NCBI GenBank assembly: GCA_012295275.1 | Contig: CM022677.1 | Coordinates: forward strand, 9,613,304-9,677,303 | Source: Chrysomallon squamiferum | Taxonomy: Eukaryota; Mollusca; Gastropoda; Neomphalida; Peltospiridae | Reading direction: 5' to 3' | DNA length: 64,000 bases | Part shown: piece by piece, positions 10,775 through 20,751 of the stretch | How positions within the stretch are numbered: the stretch's first letter is position 1 | How the letters are laid out: each line of letters opens with the position of its first letter | Position numbers and translations under genes: made by a program | The notes under the pieces: generated by a model | What the model was told of the DNA's origin: nothing | The model's input: only the letters and a program-made list of their open reading frames with translations | The model's database searches: none

Positions 10775-11060
10775 ACAAACACAAACATACATACACACAA
10801 ACATACATACAAACACAAACATACATACACACAAACATACATACACACAAACATACATACACACAAATATACATATACACAAACATACGTATACACAAAC
10901 ATACGTATACACAAACATACATACACACAAACATACATACACACAAACATACATACACACAAACATACATATACATAAACATACGTATACACATACATCC
11001 ACAAACACCCACCTACAAACACCCACACAAACATATACACATATAAACACACTCATACAC
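10775..11060. repeat. CA-rich minisatellite (ACATACAC-ACAA units)
   Basis: About 285 bp of 12-16 bp units of the form acacaaacatacatac, degenerating to the right. All six-frame open frames across it are products of the repeat. Confidence 0.93.
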
Positions 11061-11569
11061 ACGTGTTTGTGTGTTGTGTGTGTGTGTGCGTGTGTTTTAT
11101 AAATGACCACCTCTATTTTATGTGCTTCAAATGCAGCTCCACTGAGAGAAAATTCAATTCTTGCAGCTCGCTACACATGAATTAAAGATTTTCTTCCACA
11201 CAAATAAACCTGTTCACGCTTTGACCAGCAGGGTAACAACCAGTCTGATGAGGGCGGATCTGTTTTAACTAGAGGGCGCTCAACCTTACTTTCCTCTTTT
11301 AGTAGGATTCTTTTTTCTTCTTTTTTTTTTTTTTTTTTCCTTTTTTTATTTATTTATTTATTTTTTTAATACTTCTATAAAATGTATTTCGGTATATCAG
11401 ATTGCATGATTAAATAGATCTCAGATCTGTTAGCTGTAAACTGAAATAAATATGTCAACCTGGTTATTATTATTTATTTGTTTCTTTTTTTTTTGTTTGT
11501 TTACAGAATGAGATGGAGGTAAGAATATAGAGCGGGAAAATAATATCGATGTGTAGGTAAAGTGTAACC

Positions 11570-11760
11570 AAGGGAAACAGCGCCTTGGTCAAGCAATGAA
11601 ACTGCGCCCCATCCAAACCAATATTTTTTATTATTAATTATTTATATACATTGCTTTTTTTCAGAATCTGCTGAGTGGCGCCCCCGTCATGTGGTGGGCC
11701 CAGAGCAACTGCCACGCATGCCACACCCTAGACACGCCCCTGAATATAGCGATATAATTT
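11570..11760. mobile_element. possible degenerate interspersed repeat
   Basis: A GC-rich island in AT-rich sequence (for example cgcccccgtcatgtggtggg and cacgcatgccacacc, then gacacgcccct) with no open frame. Composition and abrupt edges suggest an old transposon fragment. No terminal repeats or target duplications could be identified. Confidence 0.3.
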
Positions 11761-12024
11761 AGCGACATAAATAAAACTGAAATGAAAACTTTTAGCAAGC
11801 ATATTAAACATAACGTCAAAATATAAATCTTTTAAAACACATATTAGAGTAAACGAAAAGTCGACTTACCTGTAAAACATACAGCCCACCTGTGTTCCTA
11901 GCCGACAAACTAATTTAGTTTGTTAAATATAGAAACATGTATGTAAGTGGTTTGGGATACGTTAACGATTAATCTGCATGCTAATTCAGTTTGTAAACAG
12001 GGAAACAGAACACCAAAACCACAT

Positions 12025-12135
12025 ACAAACACATACATTACACATACAAAGAGGCACACACATACATACAAACACACACACATACAAATACACACATATA
12101 CACACACACACACACACGCACACGCACACACACAT
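12025..12135. repeat. CA/CATA microsatellite
   Basis: Imperfect (CA)n and (ACAT)n, ending in an uninterrupted CA run with CG interruptions. Confidence 0.9.
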
Positions 12136-12171
12136 TAACAAACCCATGTTTGAAAAAGTTAAATAACTTAC

Positions 12172-12279
12172 CTTACGTTGTGCAAACATCATCTTACAGA
12201 TCTCTCTGGTATAATGAATTGTTTCTGTGTCTGAAAATCTAGCTGCTTTAAAAACGTCATCTTTTCCTTGTATAAACAT
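12172..12279 (-). CDS. candidate exon of an unidentified gene
   Basis: A minus-strand acceptor (cttctctag) and a strong donor (AAG then GTAAGT) enclose exactly 108 bp. Only one frame is open throughout: 36 codons beginning MFIQGKDDVFKAARFSDTET and ending MMFAQRK. The charged, helix-like sequence looks like real coding, but I do not recognise the family. Phase 0 at both ends. It could join the short coding start near 14146-14168. No convincing downstream exon was found before the cholinesterase. Confidence 0.5.
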
Positions 12280-12591
12280 CTAGAGAAGGTTTCGAGTCAA
12301 AGTTTTCATGGCTGAAATGTAGCGACATGTTTTTATAACATTTTTTTTTTTTCTTGTCCAAAAAAATAAGAGACTAGTTTTAATAATGTCATCGTTTACA
12401 TCTCTAAAAATCTAGTACAGTATTACTATAGTAATTTTTTATACGTTTAAAATCTAGAAAATACGTCTTTTCTTCACATATAAAATTTGAGAAATGTCAT
12501 TGTTCCATGTGCCAATTTATTTTTTGTATATACATCTGGGGCTGTTTTTGTTTTTGGGGGTTTTTTTTGTAGTTTATTTTTTTTTTTTACA

Positions 12592-12623
<32 letters not shown>

Positions 12624-14067
12624 CATATTTCTATCATAATATTATTTCCATCGCAAAATATTTAGAGAAAATTTTAGAAATATCTTCTCTTCCAAAACTA
12701 CAATCTAGAGAAATGTGTTAATGACGTCATGTTTACTATGCTGTCAGAAATCCTTTTCACAGAAAATCCATATCGATTTCAAGAAGGAAGAAATTCAAAC
12801 TAAATGCCATCGTTGACAGAGTCTTTCTGGAAATAAAAATTACTCCGAGTTTAGATGAATTATTACTTTGTTTCAACATTTATACATCTACGCACCTTTT
12901 TATTCATCTTCTTAAACTGTGCATTAAATAAATCAATACATAATAAATAAATAAATTAGTAAATAAGTAAATAAGTAAATAAGTAAGTAAGTAAGTAAGT
13001 AAATAAGATTAAAATAAATAAATCAGATTAAAATAAATAAAATAATAAATACTCCTCCTTGTACTTACAACAATCGCAAGAATAATACTAATAAAACACA
13101 CTGAAATAAAAAGTCGTTTTAGTGATGTTTAACAGGAATGTTATTTTGAAGGTTTATTAAAAGTTGCTGTTTGCTACTTTTCTTTAACAGAACAGTTACT
13201 ATTAATATAACATTTTCATTTTCCTTCTGAGTGGTGTTGCCAAATACTGATACAGTGATTCTTTAACAAAAGTGTTAATATTACTGGTTTTCATATGACT
13301 GTCGTCTTTGCTGATCTAACTGTCTATCTATACACACATACACACAAACATACGCGCACATACATTTATATCTTTTTTCTGAAAATTGGATTGAAAAATA
13401 CCAACAATATCAGGATCTCATTTTAAATTATAAACAATGCACGAACACTGATTTAAGTAAATAAACAAACAACAACAACAAAAAAAGAAAAGAAATAAAA
13501 AGATTTTCGAATGTTTCTAATCAGACATTTACAGTTTACATGCATTATATGATTGTCATCACAGCAGTCATTGTTATATTTATATTAGTCCGTTTATGTA
13601 TTGTCCTTGACACGCCAGTTTTGTTTACTACTTAGAATACGTTACCTGAACACAGTAACACAACAAACTATGTTAAAACGTGACCTTTGTTTCATAATAG
13701 AATACTCGACACGCTTGTAGGTACACACAAAAATAAATGAATATTCGACACGTCGCATTTTATAATGCAGTAGTAATAGTAGAAGCATTCGGCCTTAGAC
13801 AAAAACAGTTTTCATTACCGAATGTGTCCGTTCAGCTCATTTTCTAGTTCAAAAATAATTGTTTATTGTTTTTATTTATTTGCAACAACTATCACAATAC
13901 TAGTAATAGCAAAAATAGTCCTAGCAGTAACACTAGTCGAATTTATAGTAGTTGTTGTTATTGTTGTAACATTAGTAGTAATAAAAGCATTAGAAGTAGC
14001 AGTAATAGTAATAGTAGTAGAAACGTTAGCAGACCCAATAGTATTAATTAATTAATAATAATAATAA

Positions 14068-14098
<31 letters not shown>

Positions 14099-14145
14099 AA
14101 GAAGAAGAAGAAGATTAATAATAATAATAATAACAGTATACTAAC
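12280..14145. other. non-coding stretch, possibly intron of the unidentified gene
   Basis: AT-rich, with a poly-T run at 12596-12623, AAATAAGT-type repeats near 12930-13045 and several short CA patches. I see no supportable coding sequence. Confidence 0.5.
14056..14115. repeat. AAT-AAG-AAT compound microsatellite
   Basis: An (AAT)n to (GAA)n to (AAT)n transition, just downstream (minus strand) of the candidate first exon. Confidence 0.9.
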
Positions 14146-14168
14146 CTATCAAAATCCTCGTCTTCCAT
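14146..14168 (-). CDS. candidate first coding exon of the unidentified gene
   Basis: A minus-strand ATG at 14168 starts MEDEDFD, followed at once by a donor-like GTTAGT (14145-14140). With GTTAGT the phase would be 2, which reads into a stop in the 12172-12279 exon. Using the later GTATAC (after TTA) the phase is 0 and the two join open as MEDEDFDRL-MFIQGKDD. The region just upstream is CpG-richer than its surroundings, as expected of a promoter. The evidence is thin. Confidence 0.3.
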
Positions 14169-14349
14169 CTTCACGACTAACATGTGAACGTGGCTGTTTT
14201 TCCGACATCCGACTAGTGGATAATAGGTCCGGGAACCGTCTGTGATCTTTTATCGATTACATCGATCTGAATAGAGGTTAATCAAATTTTTACAATTTTC
14301 ATAACGCCCAGCGATCGTGCTAATGGGTTTGCGGTTTCAGCGCGCCTCG
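14169..14349 (-). promoter_or_regulatory. possible promoter region between candidate first exon and the minisatellite
   Basis: 180 bp with many CpG (ggtccgggaaccgtc, agcgatcgtgc, cagcgcgcctcgg) in a window that is otherwise AT-rich. It abuts the CRE-bearing array on one side and an ATG plus donor on the other. No TATA box was identified. Confidence 0.3.
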
Positions 14350-17300
14350 GAGAGGTGACGTCAGTTTTAAAATGCAAACACTTGCCTCCCAGTGGTGGGG
14401 GGAGAGGTGACGTCAGTTTTAAAATGCAAACACTTGCCTCCCAGTGGTGGGGGAACAGGTGACGTCAGTTTTAAAATGCAAACACTTGCCTCCCAGTGGT
14501 GGGGGGAGAGGTGACGTCAATTTTAAAATGCAAACACTTGCATCCCAGTGGTGGGGGGAGAGGTGATGTCAATTTTAAAATGCAGATCAAACACTTACAT
14601 CCCAGTGGTGGGGGTAGAGGTGACGACACTTTTAAAATGCAGAGCAAACACTTGCATCCCAGTGATGGGGGAGAGCTGTCGTCAATTTTGAAATGCAAAC
14701 ACTTGCCTCCCAGTGGTGGGGGGAGAGGTGATGTCAATTTTAAAATGCAGACACTTGCCTCCCAGTGGTGGGGGGAGAGGTGTCGTCAATTTTAAAATGC
14801 AGATCAAACACTTACATCCCAGTGGTGGGGGGAGAGGTGACGACACTTTTAAAATGCAGATCAAACACTTGCATCCCAGTGGTGGGGGGAGAGGTGACGT
14901 CAATTTTAAAATGCAAACACTTGCATCCCAGTGGTGGGGGAGAGGTGATGTCAATTTTAAAATGCAGATCAAACACTTGCCTCCCAGTGGTGGGGGGAGA
15001 GGTGACGTCAGTTTTAAAATGCAAACACTTGCCTCCCAGTGGTGGGGGGAGAGGTGACGTCAATTTTAAAATGCAAACACTTGCATCCCAGTGGTGGGGG
15101 GAGAGGTGATGTCAATTTTAAAATGCAGATCAAACACTTACATCCCAGTGGTGGGGGTAGAGGTGACGACACTTTTAAAATGCAGAGCAAACACTTGCAT
15201 CCCAGTGATGGGGGAGAGCTGTCGTCAATTTTGAAATGCAAACACTTGCCTCCCAGTGGTGGGGGGAGAGGTGATGTCAATTTTAAAATGCAGACACTTG
15301 CCTCCCAGTGGTGGGGGGAGAGGTGTCGTCAATTTTAAAATGCAGATCAAACACTTACATCCCAGTGGTGGGGGGAGAGGTGACGACACTTTTAAAATGC
15401 AGATCAAACACTTGCATCCCAGTGGTGGGGGGAGAGGTGACGTCAATTTTAAAATGCAAACACTTGCATCCCAGTGGTGGGGGGAGAGGTGATGTCAATT
15501 TTAAAATGCAGATCAAACACTTGCCTCCCAGTGGTGGGGGGAGAGGTGACGTCAGTTTTAAAATGCAAACACTTGCCTCCCAGTGGTGGGGGGAGAGGTG
15601 ACGTCAATTTTAAAATGCAAACACTTGCATCCCAGTGGTGGGGGAGAGGTGATGTCAATTTTAAAATGCAAACAGATCCCAAATGTCAATTTTAAAATCC
15701 ATCCCAGTGGTGGGGGAGGTGATGTCAATTTTAAAGGTCCCAGGTGATGTCAATTTTAAAATGCAGATCAAACACTTACATCCCAGTGGTGGGGGTAGAG
15801 GTGACGACACTTTTAAAATGCAGAGCAAACACTTGCATCCCAGTGATGGGGGAGAGCTGTCGTCAATTTTGAAATGCAAACACTTGCCTCCCAGTGGTGG
15901 GGGGAGAGGTGATGTCAATTTTAAAATGCAGACACTTGCCTCCCAGTGGTGGGGGGAGAGGTGTCGTCAATTTTAAAATGCAGATCAAACACTTACATCC
16001 CAGTGGTGGGGGGAGAGGTGACGACACTTTTAAAATGCAGATCAAACACTTGCATCCCAGTGGTGGGGGGAGAGGTGACGTCAATTTTAAAATGCAAACA
16101 CTTGCATCCCAGTGGTGGGGGAGAGGTGATGTCAATTTTAAAATGCAGATCAAACACTTGCCTCCCAGTGGTGGGGGGAGAGGTGATGTCAATTTTAAAA
16201 TGCAAACACTTGCATCCCAGTGGTGGGGGGAGAGGTGATGTCAATTTTAAAATGCAGATCAAACACTTGCCTCTCATTGGTGGGGGGGGGAGTCAATTTT
16301 AAAATGGTGTCCCAGTGGTCAATTTTAAAATGCAAACACTTGCATCCCAGTGGTGGGGGGAGAGGTGATGTCAATTTTAAAATGCAAACACTTGCATCCC
16401 AGTGGTGGGGGGAGAGGTGACGTCAATTTTAAAATGCAAACACTTGCATCCCAGTGGTGGGGGGAGAGGTGACGTCAATTTTAAAATGCAAACACTTGCA
16501 TCCCAGTGATGGGGGGAGAGGTGATGTCAATTTTAAAATGCAGACACTTGCTTCCCAGTGGTGGGGGAGAGGTGACGTCAATTTTAAAATGCAAACACTT
16601 GCCTCCCAGTGGTGGGGGGAGAGGTGACGTCAATTTTAAAATGCAAACACTTGCCTCCCAGTGGTGGGGGGAGAGGTGTCGTCAATTTTAAAATGCAAAC
16701 ACTTGCCTCCCAGTGGTGGGGGGAGAGGTGATGTCAATTTTAAAATGCAGACACTTGCCTCCCAGTGGTGGGGGGAGAGGTGTCGTCAATTTTAAAATGC
16801 AGATCAAACACTTGCCTCCTGGTGGTGGGGGGAGAGGTGTCGTCAATTTTAAAATGCAGATCAAACACTTACATCCCAGTGGTGGGGGTAGAGGTGACGA
16901 CACTTTTAAAATGCAGAGCAAACACTTGCCTCCCAGTGGTGGGGGGAGAGGTGTCGTCAATTTTAAAATGCAAATACTTGCATCCCAGTGGTGGGGGGAG
17001 AGTTGACGACACTTTTAAAATGCAGATCAAACACTTGCATCCCAGTGGTGGGGGGAGAGGTGACGTCAATTTTAAAATGCAGAGCAAACACTTCCCTCTC
17101 ATTGGTGGGGGGAGAGGTGTCGTCAATTTTAAAATGCAAACACTTGCATCCCAGTGGTGGGGGAGAGGTGATGTCAATTTTAAAATGCAGATCAAACACT
17201 TGCCTCCCAGTGGTGGGGGGAGAGGTGATGTCAATTTTAAAATGCAGATCAAACACTTGCCTCCCAGTGGTGGGGGGAGAGGTGATGTCAGTTTTAAAAT

Positions 17301-20131
17301 GCAGACACTTGCCTCCCAGTGGTGGGGGGAGAGGTGATGTCAATTTTAAAATGCAGATCAAACACTTGCCTCTCATTGGTGGGGGGAGAGGTGATGTCAA
17401 TTTTAAAATGCAAACACTTGCATCCCAGTGGTGGGGGGAGAGGTGATGTCAATTTTAAAATGCAAACACTTGCATCCCAGTGGTGGGGGAGAGGTGATGT
17501 CAATTTTAAAATGCAGATCAAACACTTGCCTCCCATTGGTGGGGGGAGAGGTGATGTCAATTTTAAAATGCAAACACTTGCATCCCAGTGGTGGGGGGAG
17601 AGGTGATGTCAATTTTAAAATGCAGACACTTGCCTCCCAGTGGTGGGGGAGAGGTGATGTCAATTTTAAAATGCAGACACTTGCCTCCCAGTGGTGGGGG
17701 GGGAGAGGTGATGTCAATTTTAAAATGCAGATCAAACACTCAATTTTAAAATCTCATTGGTGGGGAGAGGTGTCGTCAATTTTAAAATGCAAACACTTGC
17801 ATCCCAGTGGTGGGGGGAGAGGTGATGTCAATTTTAAAATGCAGACACTTGCCTCCCAGTGGTGGGGGGAGAGGTGATGTCAATTTTAAAATGCAGACAC
17901 TTGCCTTCCAGTGGTGGGGGGAGAGGTGATGTCAATTTTAAAATGCAAACACTTGCCTTCCAGTGGTGGGGGGAGAGGTGATGTCAATTTTAAAATGCAG
18001 ATCAAACACTTGCCTCCCAGTGGTGGGGGGAGAGGTGATGTCAATTTTAAAATGCAGATCAAACACTTGCCTCCCAGTGGTGGGGGGAGAGGTGATGTCA
18101 ATTTTAAAATGCAGACACTTGCCTCCCAGTGGTGGGGGGAGAGGTGATGTCAATTTTAAAATGCAGATCAAACACTTGCCTAAAATGCAGTGGTGGGGGA
18201 GAGGTGATGTCAATTTTAAAATGCAGATCAAACACTTGCCTCCCAGTGGTGGGGGGAGAGGTGATGTCAATTTTAAAATGCAGACACTTGCCTCCCAGTG
18301 GTGGGGGGAGAGGTGATGTCAATTTTAAAATGCAGATCAAACACTTGCCTCGCACTTGCCTCCCAGGGGGGGGAGAGGTGATGTCAATTTTAAAATGCAG
18401 ACACTTGCCTCCCAGTGGTGGGGGGAGAGGTGATGTCAATTTTAAAATGCAGACACTTGCCTCCCAGTGGTGGGGGGAGAGGTGATGTCAATTTTAAAAT
18501 GCAGATCAAACACTTGCCTCCCAGTGGTGGGGGGAGAGGTGATGTCAATTTTAAAATGCAGATCAAACACTTGCCTCCCAGTGGTGGGGGGAGAGGTGAT
18601 GTCAATTTTAAAATGCAGACACTTGCCTCCCAGTGGTGGGGGGAGAGGTGATGTCAATTTTAAAATGCAGATCAAACACTTGCCTCGCAGTGGTGGGGGG
18701 AGAGGTGATGTCAATTTTAAAATGCAGACACTTGCCTCCCAGTGGTGGGGGGAGAGGTGATGTCAATTTTAAAATGCAGATCAAACACTTGCCTCGCAGT
18801 GGTGGGGGGAGAGGTGATGTCAATTTTAAAATGCAGATCAAACACTTGCCTCCCAGTGGTGGGGGGAGAGGTGATGTCAATTTTAAAATGCAGACACTTG
18901 CCTCCCAGTGGTGGGGGGAGAGGTGATGTCAATTTTAAAATGCAGATCAAACACTTGCCTCCCAGTGGTGGGGGGAGAGGTGATGTCAATTTTAAAATGC
19001 AGACACTTGCCTCCCAGTGGTGGGGGGAGAGGTGATGTCAATTTTAAAATGCAGATCAAACACTTGCCTCCCAGTGGTGGGGGGAGAGGTGATGTCAATT
19101 TTAAAATGCAGATCAAACACTTGCCTCCCAGTGGTGGGGGGAGAGGTGATGTCAATTTTAAAATGCAGACACTTGCCTCCCAGTGGTGGGGGGAGAGGTG
19201 ATGTCAATTTTAAAATGCAGATCAAACACTTGCCTCGCAGTGGTGGGGGGAGAGGTGATGTCAATTTTAAAATGCAGACACTTGCCTCCCAGTGGTGGGG
19301 GGAGAGGTGATGTCAATTTTAAAATGCAGATCAAACACTCCCAGTGGTGGGGGGGAGGTGATGTCAATTTTAAAATGCAGATCAAACACTTGCCTCCCAG
19401 TGGTGGGGGGAGAGGTGATGTCAATTTTAAAATGCAGATCAAACACTTGCCTCCCAGTGGTGGGGGGAGAGGTGATGTCAATTTTAAAATGCAGACACTT
19501 GCCTCCCAGTGGTGGGGGGAGAGGTGATGTCAATTTAAAAAAATGCAGATCAATTTTAAAAAAAAACACTTGCCTCCCAGTGGTGGGGGGAGAGGTGATG
19601 TCAATTTTAAAATGCAGATCAAAACACTTGCCTCACTTGCCTCCCAGTGGTGGGGGAGAGGTGATGTCAATTTTAAAATGCAGACACTTGCCTCCCAGTG
19701 GTGGTCAATTTTAAAATGCAGACACTTGCCTCCCAGTGGTGATGTCAATTTTAAAATGCAGATCAAACACTTGCCTCGCAGTGGTGGGGGGAGAGGTGAT
19801 GTCAATTTTAAAATGCAGATCAAACACTTGCCTCGCAGTGGTGGGGGGAGAGGTGATGTCAATTTTAAAATGCAGACACTTGCCTCCCAGTGGTGGGGGG
19901 AGAGGTGATGTCAATTTTAAAATGCAGATCAAACACTTGCCTCGCAGTGGTGGGGGGAGAGGTGATGTCAATTTTAAAATGCAGACACTTGCCTCCCAGT
20001 GGTGGGGGGAGAGGTGATGTCAATTTTAAAATGCAGATCAAACACTTGCCTCGCAGTGGTGGGGGGAGAGGTGATGTCAATTTTAAAATGCAGATCAAAC
20101 ACTTGCCTCCCCGTGGTGGGGGGAGAGGCGG
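14350..20131. repeat. 5.8 kb minisatellite of 52/57 bp units with higher-order structure
   Basis: About 105 tandem units, each made of four parts: ggtgacgtca or ggtgatgtca, then attttaaaatgca, then either aacact or gatcaaacact, then tgcctcccagtggtggggggaga. Units are 52 bp (short spacer) or 57 bp (with the extra atcaa). On the left, blocks of units repeat with a period of 543 bp and then 638 bp. On the right, frames recur at alternating 166 and 109 bp offsets, giving a 275 bp superperiod. Sixteen units left of 17080 contain a perfect TGACGTCA; units to the right have TGATGTCA. Open frames on both strands run through it only because the unit lacks stops. It is not a CRISPR array (no unique spacers, eukaryotic context). 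Small disordered patches occur near 15665-15760, 16270-16330, 17730-17765, 18175-18195, 18345-18370 and 19530-19745. Confidence 0.97.
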
Positions 20132-20719
20132 AGCGAGAGGAGTGGTCAGTGTCAGAGTGACACGATGATGTACCACTGGATTTGTTAACAAACATTTACA
20201 CAGAAAAAATTCCTTGTCTAATTCCTACTACTGCTGTTTCTACTATTATTTCTCTACAACTATATTTTTATCACTAGTATTAATTACTGTTGTTCTGTTA
20301 GCATTGAAACTGTTGTTACAAGTAGTATGACTATCACAAAACTATGCCATAAACATCTGATTGTGATGTTGATGAGGTTAACACAGCGTTGTAGTTAATA
20401 ATGGGACATGTTATAGTAGTAGTAGTGGTAGTTTTAAATATATGTCGTACTAGTAACAGAAGTCGTCGTCACAGTAGTAGTGGTAATAGTAAATACTGTT
20501 ATTAAGGAGTAGCTGTAATAAGTAGTAGCAGAAGTAGTACAGCAATAAACTACGTAAACTAGAAACACCAGTAGTAATCATATTGTTATTAAGTAGTAAT
20601 AATAAATGTAATAACAAGAGAGAGAGTATTTATATTTACTATGCAGCAGCAGTAGGAAAACTGATAATAATAATAATAGTAGTAGTAGTAAATAATAATA
20701 ATAATTAAATAACCATAAC

Positions 20720-20751
<32 letters not shown>

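Larger units (their letters stand above)
9552..12171. other. AT-rich non-coding stretch upstream of the cholinesterase
   Basis: Mostly simple sequence. It has CA-rich segments, CAA and TAA runs (10650-10692), the CATACA minisatellite, poly-T (11318-11343) and a more GC-rich patch near 11570-11760. A possible 20-28 bp minus-strand exon lies at 11870-11889/11897, with a strong GTAAGT donor but no supporting frame. I find no other gene. Confidence 0.5.

Noticed and set aside
10695-11110. CA/CATA-repeat open frames on both strands
   Set aside because: Low-complexity translation of a microsatellite.
11507-11518. 12 bp plus-strand micro-exon (ttacag, AATGAGATGGAG, GTAAGA)
   Set aside because: The splice sites look good, but no plus-strand gene surrounds it.
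14350-20131. Array considered as a CRISPR locus
   Set aside because: There are no unique spacers; the variable part is just a 5 bp indel, and the context is a eukaryotic intron-rich genome.
14471-20195. Dozens of 60-190 codon open frames on both strands within the repeat array
   Set aside because: They follow exactly from a stop-poor 52/57 bp unit. They have no splice or start context and occur in several frames at once.
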